Shown: positions 34,161-43,320 of the stretch, piece by piece | Position numbering within the stretch: the stretch's first letter is position 1 | Layout of the letters: each line of letters begins with the position of its first letter | Assembly: GCA_002354735.1 (NCBI GenBank) | Contig: DEMD01000007.1 | Location: 460,161 to 524,160, forward strand | Source: Gammaproteobacteria bacterium UBA2679 | Lineage (GTDB): Bacteria > Pseudomonadota > Gammaproteobacteria > Pseudomonadales > Oleiphilaceae | DNA: 64,000 bases | Direction of reading: 5' to 3' | The notes under the pieces: model-generated | What the model was told of the DNA's origin: nothing | Databases searched by the model: none | Seen by the model: the letters and a program-made list of their open reading frames with translations, nothing else | Program-made: the position numbers and the translations under genes

Positions 34161-34604
34161 ATGATAAAGATCATCGGAACTGCCACTATAGTTACGGTCA
34201 TGGCGCTCAGCATCGGCTGCGCCAGCGTCGATAAGGCACCGGCGACTGCCGATTCAGCGGCCAAACAGTTCAAGTCAAACCCGAACTACGCTCAGGTGTA
34301 CGTTTATCGTGACGAAATTCTTGGTTCAGCGCTGCGAATGGACGTTGCTGTAAATGGCAAGCCCGCCGGAGAAACTGCATCAAAGAGCTATTTCAAATTC
34401 GATCTTCCGGCCGGCACACATACGTTCACTTCTCAGGGAGATGACGAGCCAGTCAAGCTGCAGACACGCAATGGCGGCATTTATTATCTTTGGCAGGAGA
34501 TGAAAATGAGCATGCTGGCACCGAAGTCAGATCTGCAGGTAGTCGAAGACACTGTTGGAAAAAAGGGTGTTCTTGCTAGTACCATGATCCAAAGCAAACT
34601 CTAG
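34161..34604 (+). CDS. DUF2846-type lipoprotein
   Basis: 147 residues from the ATG at 34161, which has AAGGA 8 nt upstream; an in-frame ATG at 34137 lacks one. The signal (MIKIIGTATIVTVMALSIGC) places the lipid Cys at residue 20. The mature part, with NYAQVYVYRDEILGSALRMD, VAVNGKPAGETASKSYFKF and PAGTHTF, matches the DUF2846 pattern. Function unknown. It follows the barrel gene by 63 nt, so they may share a transcript. Confidence 0.85.
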   Translation: MIKIIGTATIVTVMALSIGCASVDKAPATADSAAKQFKSNPNYAQVYVYRDEILGSALRMDVAVNGKPAGETASKSYFKFDLPAGTHTFTSQGDDEPVKLQTRNGGIYYLWQEMKMSMLAPKSDLQVVEDTVGKKGVLASTMIQSKL

Positions 34605-34620
34605 ATCTTTGCAGAGTGTT

Positions 34621-34643
34621 GGCGCTGACGCTATGTCAGCGCC
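34621..34643 (+). terminator. Hairpin after the DUF2846 gene
   Basis: GGCGCTGAC (34621-34629), loop GCTAT, GTCAGCGCC (34635-34643), a perfect 9-bp stem. A partial T stretch (TCGTTTCCATTTTT) follows. Probable terminator. Confidence 0.75.
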
Positions 34644-34773
34644 TCGTTTCCATTTTTCACGACGACGTATCGCCACCAAATACCTACATCCCGCAACAGC
34701 CACACGCCCCGTTCGCGCGTACAATTCACGCTTCCGTGAGGAAGGGCCTCACGTCTATTCTTAGAAGCCAAGG

Positions 34774-36837
34774 ATGAACCTCTTTCCAGCACCCGAATTA
34801 ACGAAGGGCTACCTCCCGCACGTCGACGGCCTCCGAGCCATAGCTGTTCTGGCTGTCGTTCTGTTCCACGCAGACGTCCTCATCTTCAAGGGCGGATTCG
34901 TAGGGGTGGATGTTTTCTTCGTCATCAGCGGCTTTTTGATCACCAGGCTGATCTATGCTGAGATCGAGCGAAGCGGTACTTTCCGCTTTGGCCATTTCTA
35001 CCTTCGGCGGATCAAGCGGCTTTTCCCCGCACTCCTGATTGCCCTACTGGCGACCACCGTTGTGGCGACCTTAGTGCTTTCTCCATTGCACCTCGAACGC
35101 TTCGGTTCTTCACTGGCCGCTGCAGTCCTCAGCGTCTCCAACTTCTTCTTCCTCGCTGAAGCAGACTATTTCGATAGCGCCACCAGACTCAAACCGCTGC
35201 TGCACACCTGGAGCCTGAGTGTCGAAGAGCAGTTCTACCTGGTCTGGCCACTCACCTTATTGCTACTGCTCAGATATATGAGCACTCGGTGGATACCCTG
35301 GCTGCTCGTCGGCGCTGGTTGCGTAAGTCTGTACCTCAACTTCGAGTTTGCTAACGGCAATAACAGTCTGCTTTCGACGCACGCGCCATGGCTTGCAAAC
35401 TATCTAGCCAACGGCAAGGGGACCATTTTCTACCTCCTACCCTTCAGGGTGTTCGAGTTTGTCATCGGCGCGCTGACGATCTGGTTCATGCACGCTCAGC
35501 CTCGACGACAGCTGGTGAGCGATGTTCTGCTGCTGATCGGCCTCGGACTAATCGGCTATTCAATCTTTGCCTTTCATGAAGATATCCTGTTTCCGGCCCA
35601 TAACGCTCTCCTGCCCTGTCTTGGCACGGCCCTGGTCATTCATTCTGGCGGCAATAGCCGTCTGGTGGGTCTGCTACAGAATCCGCTGATGGTCTGGATC
35701 GGGCTGATCAGTTATTCGCTGTATCTCGTGCATTGGCCGGTCACCGTGTTCTGGCGCTATCTGATGATCACCGGTGAGTTCAGCATGATCGACCAGATTA
35801 GCATCGTGGCGCTATCGATCGCGCTGGCCTATGCCATGTACCGCTGGGTCGAGACACCAGCAAGAATCGGCAAACTTGCTTTGTCAGCCCCGCGCTGGGT
35901 TATCGCGACGGTCGCCGTCACGGGCTTCAACGTCGCCATTGGCACGCACATGCAGGTCACTGAAGGCTGGCAATGGCGCGTCGACAATCCGGTACAGGTC
36001 GTGTTCGAAGGCGATGGCAGCGATTTCAGTCGTCAACAGTATGGCGGCTATGGCTTTCCTTATTATGGCGCTGTAGCCGACGCAGAGAAGGATCCTGAGG
36101 GAGCGGATATTGTGCTGATCGGGGACAGCCATGGTCGACACTACGCCGAGGGCATCTATCGCGAGCTTGCAGAGCCGACGGGACGCTCGCTGTATATCGC
36201 CTCCGGAACAAGTTGCCTGCACCTACCTGGCTTTACCCGCAACTCTGTCGGAGAGGACTGGCACCGTCAATGTCCAGCAGCATTCAGCACGGCCATGAAC
36301 TTCATCAAATCAGCGGAAAAGCCGCCGTTGGTCATCGTCTCGCATGCCTGGTTATTTCAGCTCAAGATGGCAGACAGGCTCGGTGAGGATGGTAAGCCTA
36401 TCGGGAGACGAGTCGATCGGGAGACGATATTCCAGGGCATTCTCGAGCTGAAGGCGAAGATCGCTCCATCGCAACTTGTCGTTATTGGGAACGTGCCCAG
36501 CACAAACGGCGTGGACCTGTTCGATGTGCTGTTTAGGCCTAATCTGCGTGAACTGAGTGGCGAAGACTACGAAGATTTTACGACAGCCCGCATCGACAAG
36601 GGAGACCTCAAGAAGAATCGCGCCTTCAACCAACAGTTGCGTAAGCTGGCAGAGGACACAGGTGCATTCGTATTTGTAGACCCTTTCGATGCGCTTTGCC
36701 ACGAGCAGGAATGTACAAATCTGGACCCTGAACGACACCTGATCTATTCGGACCGGGCGCACCTCAGCCATGATGGTTCCCGACACGTGATATCCCGGCT
36801 GCGCTCGTCCTTCGTTCGGCTGCCGCCACTGGTGTAG
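34774..36837 (+). CDS. OafA/YrhL-type acyltransferase with C-terminal SGNH domain
   Basis: 687 residues. The N-terminal acyltransferase-3 domain has about ten membrane helices, with YLPHVDGLRAIAVLAVVLFH (active-site His), GVDVFFVISGFLIT, and FYLRRIKRLFPALLIAL, then TWSLSVEEQFYLVWPL. The C-terminal periplasmic domain has GDSH (450-453) and a late DRAHLSHDG, the catalytic blocks of SGNH esterases. Such two-domain proteins O-acetylate LPS O-antigen, capsule or peptidoglycan. No sugar-polymer genes are adjacent. It lies just before the T3SS cluster, on the opposite strand, and could modify surface polymers, though this is not shown. Confidence 0.93.
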   Translation: MNLFPAPELTKGYLPHVDGLRAIAVLAVVLFHADVLIFKGGFVGVDVFFVISGFLITRLIYAEIERSGTFRFGHFYLRRIKRLFPALLIALLATTVVATLVLSPLHLERFGSSLAAAVLSVSNFFFLAEADYFDSATRLKPLLHTWSLSVEEQFYLVWPLTLLLLLRYMSTRWIPWLLVGAGCVSLYLNFEFANGNNSLLSTHAPWLANYLANGKGTIFYLLPFRVFEFVIGALTIWFMHAQPRRQLVSDVLLLIGLGLIGYSIFAFHEDILFPAHNALLPCLGTALVIHSGGNSRLVGLLQNPLMVWIGLISYSLYLVHWPVTVFWRYLMITGEFSMIDQISIVALSIALAYAMYRWVETPARIGKLALSAPRWVIATVAVTGFNVAIGTHMQVTEGWQWRVDNPVQVVFEGDGSDFSRQQYGGYGFPYYGAVADAEKDPEGADIVLIGDSHGRHYAEGIYRELAEPTGRSLYIASGTSCLHLPGFTRNSVGEDWHRQCPAAFSTAMNFIKSAEKPPLVIVSHAWLFQLKMADRLGEDGKPIGRRVDRETIFQGILELKAKIAPSQLVVIGNVPSTNGVDLFDVLFRPNLRELSGEDYEDFTTARIDKGDLKKNRAFNQQLRKLAEDTGAFVFVDPFDALCHEQECTNLDPERHLIYSDRAHLSHDGSRHVISRLRSSFVRLPPLV

Positions 36838-36861
36838 GTCCGCCTACAGGGACAGCTGCGG

Positions 36862-37404
36862 TCAGCCGGACCCGGTCCGGGTCAACGATTGCGCCAGGAG
36901 ATCGAGCACTTCTCCGTCACCGGTGTCGGGCGCGGTGGTGAGCACTGAGGTCATCTCCGCGAGAAAGGCCTGCCGCGTATCGTAGCTGGCGAAATTCGCA
37001 AGCTCCTCACCAAAGCGACTGCGCTGCTGCGCTTCAGGCAGCTGTAGGTAGAGCCTTTCCAGCTGTGACAGGCTCGCCTGCTCGACCAGTAACCTGAATA
37101 CATCGCGTTGATCACCAATGCTCAGACTGGAAACCAGCCCCTGTTCGGCACGCGTCAGCATCAGCATCAGCGGCGCAAGTTCGTCCTCTGATATCGCGGC
37201 CTGGAGCGCTGAGGCAATCGAAGGGTAGCGTTGGTCGAGCTGACCATCGATCGCCCCGAAGCCAGCTCTGATGACGTTGTAGAGCTGATTCGGCAAGACA
37301 CTGGCCTGCCGCGCCGAATTCTGGGCATCCGCGTGTTGAGCGTCTTCCAGGCCGGCGGCTCGCCAGCTGCTATCCCTGTTTACCGCCTGAACCGGATTGA
37401 TCAT
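36862..37404 (-). CDS. Unknown T3SS-cluster protein
   Basis: 180 residues, start preceded by GAGGAGA. It begins MINPVQAVNRDSSWRAAGLE, a T3SS-substrate-like N-terminus, and is otherwise helical (LQAAISEDELAPLMLMLTRA, then LLVEQASLSQLERLYLQLPE). It follows the coupled sctP-hydrolase genes by 28 nt on the same strand, so it is the last gene of the structural operon. Size and helical content would fit an export regulator, chaperone or small gatekeeper-like protein. No family is recognised. Confidence 0.75.
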   Translation of the reverse strand: MINPVQAVNRDSSWRAAGLEDAQHADAQNSARQASVLPNQLYNVIRAGFGAIDGQLDQRYPSIASALQAAISEDELAPLMLMLTRAEQGLVSSLSIGDQRDVFRLLVEQASLSQLERLYLQLPEAQQRSRFGEELANFASYDTRQAFLAEMTSVLTTAPDTGDGEVLDLLAQSLTRTGSG

Positions 37405-37432
37405 TTGTCTCTCCTCGTTACAAGTTGAGGCT

Positions 37433-38719
37433 TTAGCGAAAGGCGTCCACCACGGTCTCGCGCTTCAGAAAATTGAGTACGTCCGTTCCAAACTGAACGG
37501 GCACATCCAGATGTGGCGTATGTGCTGCAGCATCGTAGATTTTCGCGGTGACCTCGGCGCCGCCAACACGTATCCGCGTCATTGCCGCGCCAGCCAATTT
37601 ATCGACTGTCAGAGATTCGCCAGTCATGAAATCGTTCGGCAGATAACTATCGTGCTTGCCGAACGCGAGGAAGGTGCGTGCCCTCACCTGCCCGAGTCGA
37701 GCGGGCAACCTCTGCTCATCATCAGCCCTGAGCTCAGCAGCACTGGCGTAGAGATCCCACACGCAGGCTCGCACGAGCTGGTCGAATTCCCGCTGATTAC
37801 CCTCGGCAGCCTGGGCTCGAGAGGCTACAAAGAAGCGAGCGTCCGATTCGCTCATTCGAAAAAGTGATGTCACTGAAGGCGGCTCACCAGCTGCAGACTT
37901 TGCTCGACGATTCCATCGTGGCAAGAGATCGTCGCGTTGCTCATCGGTGAACAGTAGGCGATCACGCAGTTCGCCCTGGGTAAGTGAGTATTCCTTCACG
38001 TAGAGTGGGTTCAGTCGCCAGGTCTCTTCGGGAAGACTGATCTCAGGCGGATAGCCTGCGTTGAACAGATCGACCTGGCGGTTGTCGAAGCGGAAGGGCT
38101 TCACCTGGTATTCTTCGAGGCCATAGCTTGACTCAAGGATCAGGGCATCGACGAACATGGGGTATTTGAGCGCGAACCCCAATGCCCACTGACCACCGAG
38201 CGAATGACCTACGAGGCTGGCATGACTGATGTTCAGCTCATTCTTAAGAACCTGATACACGAGGTCGCGACTGGTATCCAGCGAGCGGGTGACCGGCAGG
38301 TCCAGATTGCCGGGAATCGATTTGCCGTAATTCGGCAGATCGAAGGCGACGACGCGATAGTCCTGTACGAGCTGCTGTATGAGTGTGTTGAAGTAGCCCA
38401 AATTGCCGCATCGACAATGCAGCAGCACCACGACTGGGGCGTCTTCGCGATCCCCGGGGCCGGCGTATTCGTCGATATACGCAAGCTTCCACTCTCTATC
38501 GAGCGCATCCTTCGCTTTCGCTTCATGCACCGCATACGGATACTGCACGGCATCTCGCCAGTAGCTGTTCTGTTTCGCCGGCGATACGATCTGCAGCGTT
38601 ATTGCTGGCGGCTGAGTATTAGGTTTACCCGATCGCGCGCCCTTGCTATTGGTGGTGCCGCAAGCGGCGAGTACTGAGGCAACAAGTATGACTACAAGAC
38701 TAACGTTGACTGCTTTCAT
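37433..38719 (-). CDS. Lipoprotein alpha/beta-hydrolase coupled to sctP
   Basis: 428 residues. Signal MKAVNVSLVVILVASVLAAC gives lipid Cys 20. An alpha/beta-hydrolase fold follows: oxyanion region VVVLLHCRCGNLGYF (about 96-110), nucleophile elbow LVGHSLGGQWALGF with Ser 173, and a C-terminal catalytic-His candidate in AAHTPHLD. The ATG overlaps the sctP stop as ATGA, so it is translated with the T3SS operon. An outer-membrane or periplasmic esterase is not a standard T3SS part. It might trim lipids or cell wall for injectisome assembly, or be an unrelated passenger. Confidence 0.88.
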   Translation of the reverse strand: MKAVNVSLVVILVASVLAACGTTNSKGARSGKPNTQPPAITLQIVSPAKQNSYWRDAVQYPYAVHEAKAKDALDREWKLAYIDEYAGPGDREDAPVVVLLHCRCGNLGYFNTLIQQLVQDYRVVAFDLPNYGKSIPGNLDLPVTRSLDTSRDLVYQVLKNELNISHASLVGHSLGGQWALGFALKYPMFVDALILESSYGLEEYQVKPFRFDNRQVDLFNAGYPPEISLPEETWRLNPLYVKEYSLTQGELRDRLLFTDEQRDDLLPRWNRRAKSAAGEPPSVTSLFRMSESDARFFVASRAQAAEGNQREFDQLVRACVWDLYASAAELRADDEQRLPARLGQVRARTFLAFGKHDSYLPNDFMTGESLTVDKLAGAAMTRIRVGGAEVTAKIYDAAAHTPHLDVPVQFGTDVLNFLKRETVVDAFR

Positions 38720-39570
38720 CTATCTTCCACATCTACACTGACTTCCATGTCGCGGCCAGACTCATCCGGCCGCGGTATTCGTTTCCGTTCTGAATGGCCC
38801 ACCACATCGACTTCGAGCTTCCCGAGCCGTTGCGAAAAGCGCTGGACCAGCACGGCGCTCTGACTCTGCAACTGAGCTGCGCTGACGGCATTGCCGGCCA
38901 TGGCCGTCAATTGCCAGCTTCCAGCGTGGCGGGTGAGCTGCATGGCGGTGCCGCTGAGAGAGTCCTTCTGAAAATGAATGGTGACCGCCGATGGATCGCC
39001 CGAACGAGATGTCGAGAGCGGCATCATCTGCTGCTTCTCGGACAAGAGCTCTGGCTTCGGGGCCTGAACATGTGGCAAATCGGGCGCGCTATCTACAGCC
39101 TGCAATGTCGATCCCGAACTGGAGAGCAGACTGGTGTGGCCGCCTGAAGACTGTGGCGTCACCGTATCGGCGTCAGCTAACTCTGCGGCTTCTAGCTCGT
39201 TGACTTCAGCGTCGGCGGACCCGCCATGACCCGAGTGCCCCTGATGCTGCTGCAGTGGTGACACCTGAAGGCCATGCCCGAGTGACAGAGCTTGATCCGG
39301 CGACTGCTCGATCGATCCGAGCGAGGCATCTTCCTCCAGTATCATACTGGCCGCTTCCGCCTCTTGGGGTAGGCCGGCCTGCGATCTGAGCACCTGTTGC
39401 CAGGCGCTGATACTTTGCAAATCGGCGTCGGAACCCCGTGTCGTTGCGCGACCGATGAGGCCGGCGCCGCTGGCTATGCTGTTAGCGATAGAGCCCGTAG
39501 TGGTGCCCTTGGCAGCAACCCGCCCCGAAGCGGCGGTCGCTGCCGTGGCGGTCTGAATCTGTGCTGTCAT
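38716..39570 (-). CDS. sctP: SctP-like needle-length regulator
   Basis: 284 residues. Mostly low-complexity Ala/Gln/Ser-rich sequence, expected for the ruler part. The C-terminal 90 residues are more ordered (LSGTAMQLTRHAGSWQLTAM, then QRFSQRLGKLEVDVVGHSER), in the place of the substrate-switch domain. Sequence identity to known SctP proteins is too low to judge by eye; the call rests on position after sctN and sctO, length and composition. Its ATG overlaps the sctO stop as ATGA. Confidence 0.7.
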   Translation of the reverse strand: MTAQIQTATAATAASGRVAAKGTTTGSIANSIASGAGLIGRATTRGSDADLQSISAWQQVLRSQAGLPQEAEAASMILEEDASLGSIEQSPDQALSLGHGLQVSPLQQHQGHSGHGGSADAEVNELEAAELADADTVTPQSSGGHTSLLSSSGSTLQAVDSAPDLPHVQAPKPELLSEKQQMMPLSTSRSGDPSAVTIHFQKDSLSGTAMQLTRHAGSWQLTAMAGNAVSAAQLQSQSAVLVQRFSQRLGKLEVDVVGHSERKRIPRPDESGRDMEVSVDVEDR

Positions 39571-40052
39571 GATCTTCTTCCCAGAGCCTGCACGAAGAGT
39601 TCCTCACTGGCCGCTTCGGCACGGCGCTGCTGGTCTTTCTTCAGCTGAGCGCGAATGTCTTTCTTCTGCCATTGTATGGCCGTGAGCTGGGCTCGAACCT
39701 GCTGACAATGGTTTCGAGCCTGCTCGAGCGCCTGCTCGCTGGTGTTCAGCTGCTGACGCAGCGCAGCAAGCTTGTCCTGTTGCACGCGCACTTCGCTGCC
39801 AGCCTGTGCCAGAGCGCCTGCCTGCCGTTGCAAACCAAGTCCATCGAAGGCGGGACCTATGCGCGAGACCAGGCGTGTGGCTTCGCGCCGATAGGCTTCC
39901 TGCAAGGTCTGCACTGCCAACAACCCTGCTTCGAGGCCTTGTTGAGCCTCGAGCATGGCCTGACGAGCGGCATCGACACCCTGCTCCGCACGCGTCAGTT
40001 TGATCTCGCGCAGGCGTTCGATATCACTGAGCTGAGCAAGCGCCTGGCTCAT
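39567..40052 (-). CDS. sctO: SctO, central stalk of the export ATPase
   Basis: 161 residues, nearly all alpha-helical coiled coil (LEAGLLAVQTLQEAYRREAT, then LNTSEQALEQARNHCQQVRA), like YscO/FliJ family proteins. It starts MSQALAQLSDIERLREIKLT. It is placed directly after sctN with ATGA overlap, as in other T3SS operons. It should link the ATPase hexamer to SctV. Confidence 0.8.
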   Translation of the reverse strand: MSQALAQLSDIERLREIKLTRAEQGVDAARQAMLEAQQGLEAGLLAVQTLQEAYRREATRLVSRIGPAFDGLGLQRQAGALAQAGSEVRVQQDKLAALRQQLNTSEQALEQARNHCQQVRAQLTAIQWQKKDIRAQLKKDQQRRAEAASEELFVQALGRRS

Positions 40053-41362
40053 GACACCACCTGCCGAAGCTGACCGATGATGTCATCGAAGGGCAGCAGA
40101 TTGTCTGAACGCTGCTTGAGAAAGTCCCTGATGCGCCCGATTTTTTCGAGCGCGCTATCGGCCTCGCGATCAGCGCCTTTGACGTATTCGCCAACTCTTA
40201 CGAGCAATTCGATCTCGCGGTACTTGGCCAGCAAGGAGCGGAAGATCCGGGCAGCCTCGATGTGCTCCGCCGTAGCGATGCGACCGAACAGACGGCTTGC
40301 ACTCACCAGCACGTCGATGGCGGGGTACTGCCCTTCGGTAGCCAGTTTTCGAGAGAGATAGATATGGCCGTCGAGCAGTGAACGTACTTCTTCTGCGAGC
40401 GGATCATCGCCTTCCTGTTCATCTTCGATCAGTACCGTATAAAACGCGGTGATGTAGCCAAACTCGTTATTGCCAGCACGCTCGAACAGTCGTGGCAGCT
40501 GCGCAAATACAGATGGTGTGTAGCCTCGTCGAGCAGGCGGCTCACCGAGCGCAAGACCAATGTCACGCAGCGCGCGGGCGTAACGGGTGACCGAATCCAT
40601 CATCAGCACCACACGCTTGCCGCGATCTCGAAAATATTCAGCGATAGCGGTACCTACATAGGCCGCCCGGCAGCGCTCGAGCGCGGGTCGATCCGAGGTC
40701 GCGACTATGAGCACACTCTTGCGCAGCCCTGCTTCACCAAGCGTGTCGTGAATGAATTCGTGAACTTCACGGCCCCGCTCGCCGACCAGCACGATAACAT
40801 TCACATCGGCTTCGGCGCCTTTCGCCAGCATACCCAGTAGTGTACTTTTGCCGCCGCCAGCCACTGCGAAGATGCCGACTCGCTGCCCGAGCCCGACCGG
40901 CGTGAGGCCGTCGATGGCACGCACCCCGGAAGGTAGCACCTTGTCGACCGGCAGCCGTTTCAGCGGGTTTGGCGTGGCACGGTAGAGGGGCACGCGATCG
41001 CGCCAGGTATAGACGGGTCCACCGTCAATGGGCTCGAGGAAAGCATCGAGCGTTCTGCCGAGAATCCGCTCATCAAGGCCGATATCTGCACGCGCATCGC
41101 TGACGATCACCTCCATATCGGTGGAAACACCTTCGAGCGGACCGAGCGGCGCGAGCCAGGTCTGGCGATCACGCAAGCCGACCACCTCGGCCTTGAGACT
41201 GACGCCGCCTGACTTGCTGCGGAGCTCGCACAAATCACCGAGTCGGGCCTGGATGCCAGTCACCTTGATAAGCGTGCCATAGGCCTCGACGACCTTGCCT
41301 CTCCGCTCAGCCAGATCGGCAGTGCTGATCTGCTCGAGTATCGACTCAAAGGGAAGTGACAT
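40049..41362 (-). CDS. sctN: T3SS export ATPase
   Basis: 437 residues from the ATG at 41362 (AGGGTGG upstream); the frame to 41389 lies inside sctL. Walker A is VAGGGKST (167-174) within RVGIFAVAGGGKSTLLGMLA. Also present are VLVGERGREVHEF and VVLMMDSVTRYARALRDIGL (Walker B), and GYTPSVFAQLPRLFERAG. These are diagnostic of the SctN/FliI family. The hexamer unfolds substrates and strips chaperones at the sorting platform. Its start overlaps the sctL end by 17 nt. Confidence 0.97.
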   Translation of the reverse strand: MSLPFESILEQISTADLAERRGKVVEAYGTLIKVTGIQARLGDLCELRSKSGGVSLKAEVVGLRDRQTWLAPLGPLEGVSTDMEVIVSDARADIGLDERILGRTLDAFLEPIDGGPVYTWRDRVPLYRATPNPLKRLPVDKVLPSGVRAIDGLTPVGLGQRVGIFAVAGGGKSTLLGMLAKGAEADVNVIVLVGERGREVHEFIHDTLGEAGLRKSVLIVATSDRPALERCRAAYVGTAIAEYFRDRGKRVVLMMDSVTRYARALRDIGLALGEPPARRGYTPSVFAQLPRLFERAGNNEFGYITAFYTVLIEDEQEGDDPLAEEVRSLLDGHIYLSRKLATEGQYPAIDVLVSASRLFGRIATAEHIEAARIFRSLLAKYREIELLVRVGEYVKGADREADSALEKIGRIRDFLKQRSDNLLPFDDIIGQLRQVVS

Positions 41363-41993
41363 CGTCCACCCTGGTTTGATTGGCCGCACTCAGCGCTGCC
41401 TGCGATAGCCGTGACAACTGTTGTTCGAATCCGAGATGAACCTCGCCCAGCTCGGACTTGATAATGCAGTGATAGGCTGGCAGAGCTTTATCTGACTCGG
41501 TACTCGCGGCCCGGCTGTAGCCGGACTGCCGCTGCCATTCGCTTACGATGTCTGTGGTCTGCTCAAGATGTTCTGGGTGAACGCGTACGAGAATCTGCTG
41601 TTCGTCGTTCAGCTCTGCCAGCGCGCTCTGCAGCAGCTCACGGACCACCGCGTCCTGATCGAGCCGCGGGAGTATTCTGCGTATCATGCGCTCCGCCAGA
41701 TCGACCAGCTGGGGTGCACTCGCATCCAGGACCTTGCGGGCCTCCCGCTTTGCATCAAGTATCGGAACCATGAGTTCCTTGAATGCGAGCTCGACGCCTG
41801 CCTGGTGGCCATCACGCTGGGCGGTTTCGCGGATGCGAACAGCTTCTGCTCTCGCTTCGGCCAACACGGTGTTGGCGGTCTCAAGTGCCTCGCTGGCTTG
41901 CTGCCATTGCAGGTAGTCGGCTGCTGTAATCCGACGGCCACGGATTTTCAGCGTCAGTGCTTGAGTATCGGCCACTGCAAAGTGGGCACTCAT
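41346..41993 (-). CDS. sctL: SctL, ATPase regulator of the sorting platform
   Basis: 215 residues from the ATG at 41993, which overlaps the sctK stop (ATGA); the ORF to 42056 would overlap sctK more. It begins MSAHFAVADTQALTLKIRGR and has a long helical middle (ASEALETANTVLAEARAEAV, then RIRETAQRDG), as in SctL/FliH peripheral stalk proteins. The C-terminal domain (QDAVVRELLQSALAELNDEQ) binds the ATPase. Position between sctK and sctN supports the call. Confidence 0.88.
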   Translation of the reverse strand: MSAHFAVADTQALTLKIRGRRITAADYLQWQQASEALETANTVLAEARAEAVRIRETAQRDGHQAGVELAFKELMVPILDAKREARKVLDASAPQLVDLAERMIRRILPRLDQDAVVRELLQSALAELNDEQQILVRVHPEHLEQTTDIVSEWQRQSGYSRAASTESDKALPAYHCIIKSELGEVHLGFEQQLSRLSQAALSAANQTRVDDVTSL

Positions 41994-42685
41994 GCTTTCA
42001 GACTCACGCTGTTTTCCGACCGCCAGAGCGCCAGAATGCAACTCGTCTGCTCGCATAGCTTTTCCTCAGCGGGTGAGGCGGTCTCGAGCCACTGCGTCAG
42101 ACTGTTCGGTGGAAATAACGAACCCAGGCGCATGCTCAACTCGTCGAAAGTTTCCACGCTCGGCGCCAGGGTTTTTGCCACTGCGAGCATTGTGAACAAA
42201 CCGTAGCCGGCGAGAATGGACTGACGGGTTTCAACGCAGTGACTGAGCAGTTCTACTTGAGAAACCGGGCTGAGCTGCTCATTCGGCAGGCTCAGGTTCT
42301 CGCTAATACATGATCTGACATTCTGGATCATGAGCCGATAATGCTCCGCCCCAAGAACGGCCTTCCACTCCGCGACCTGCTGGCGCCGTATTTCGGCACA
42401 GATCAGTTGCAGGTAGAAGCAGGCGCCGAGGGTCGTCAACCTGCTCATCAGCGTATCCGCCGGCAACCAGCTCGTGCGGGACAGAAGGGCATAGTTTTCG
42501 CCTGGCGACACGCCTTCTGTTGACTTATCGAGCCGCTGAAGGGCGCGGAAACGAGGCGCCAGCTTGTTCAACAGCGTGCGACGCCCCAGCGAAGACCGCA
42601 CGGCAGCACTCATGAGTTCGGCGGAAAAACCTGTCCAATCTGGATGACACTCAGTCAGGAGCTGTTCGACGTATGCTGCGTTCAT
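41990..42685 (-). CDS. sctK: SctK-like sorting-platform protein
   Basis: 231 residues, largely helical with Cys and Trp residues and no signal or membrane segment. Contains CHPDWTGFSAELMSAAVRSS and RTSWLPADTLMSRLTTLGAC. SctK proteins are poorly conserved. I assign it from position between sctJ and sctL (ATGA overlaps on both sides) and from length, which fits OrgA/YscK-type proteins. Confidence 0.7.
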   Translation of the reverse strand: MNAAYVEQLLTECHPDWTGFSAELMSAAVRSSLGRRTLLNKLAPRFRALQRLDKSTEGVSPGENYALLSRTSWLPADTLMSRLTTLGACFYLQLICAEIRRQQVAEWKAVLGAEHYRLMIQNVRSCISENLSLPNEQLSPVSQVELLSHCVETRQSILAGYGLFTMLAVAKTLAPSVETFDELSMRLGSLFPPNSLTQWLETASPAEEKLCEQTSCILALWRSENSVSLKA

Positions 42686-43320
42686 CGCTCCACCGCACCC
42701 ATGGCCAAGGGTGTTTCAGCTTCCGCCGCGGCCTGACGGAGCTCGCGGGAAAAGAAGCGCACAGTCACCCGATTGACGTCATTGAGTCCTTCGACACCAT
42801 CAGTAATTATGGCCTTGATGTCGGTCTCGTAGCCGGACAGGTCAGCGCCAGGCTGCTGAATAATAACGACAGAAACAGAGGCGGAATCGACATCTTCCTG
42901 GAGGACGTGCTTGTCCGGCAGGGCTACATGGACACGAGCCGTTACGACGCCATCAATCTGCATCAGTGTTGTCGCGAGTTCCTGCGACAAGGCGTGCAGA
43001 TACCGCGCACGCTCCTCCGTCGGGGACGACACAAAGCCTTCCTTCTTGAAGATATCGCCCATCGATGGATTGGCATGACGTGGGAGGCCAAGGTTGGTCA
43101 GCGTTGCCATAGCGTCGGGAATATCTTCGCGAGGTACCGTGATGAGGAAGGCTTCGCCTTTTTCAGCACGAACCTTCCTGGCTTCGATACCTCGACTCAG
43201 CAGCGCAGCCTCGACTTCATTGGCCTGCTGCTCATCGAGGTTGCTGTAAAGCTCCGGGTCCTGGCACCCAGCCAGCAGCAGGCTCGACAGCAACAGAGCG
43301 ATCAAACGAATTCGGGTCAT
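42682..43320 (-). CDS. sctJ: SctJ, inner MS-ring lipoprotein
   Basis: 212 residues. The signal MTRIRLIALLLSSLLLAGCQ ends in lipobox LLAGC (Cys 19). The conserved YscJ/PrgK sequence follows: DPELYSNLDEQQANEVEAAL, AALLSRGIEARKV, FKKEGFVSSPTEERARYLHA and LSQELATTLMQIDGVVTARV. These are clear signs of the family. It forms the inner-membrane ring with SctD. No C-terminal transmembrane helix is visible, so the protein is shorter than YscJ. Confidence 0.95.
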   Translation of the reverse strand: MTRIRLIALLLSSLLLAGCQDPELYSNLDEQQANEVEAALLSRGIEARKVRAEKGEAFLITVPREDIPDAMATLTNLGLPRHANPSMGDIFKKEGFVSSPTEERARYLHALSQELATTLMQIDGVVTARVHVALPDKHVLQEDVDSASVSVVIIQQPGADLSGYETDIKAIITDGVEGLNDVNRVTVRFFSRELRQAAAEAETPLAMGAVER

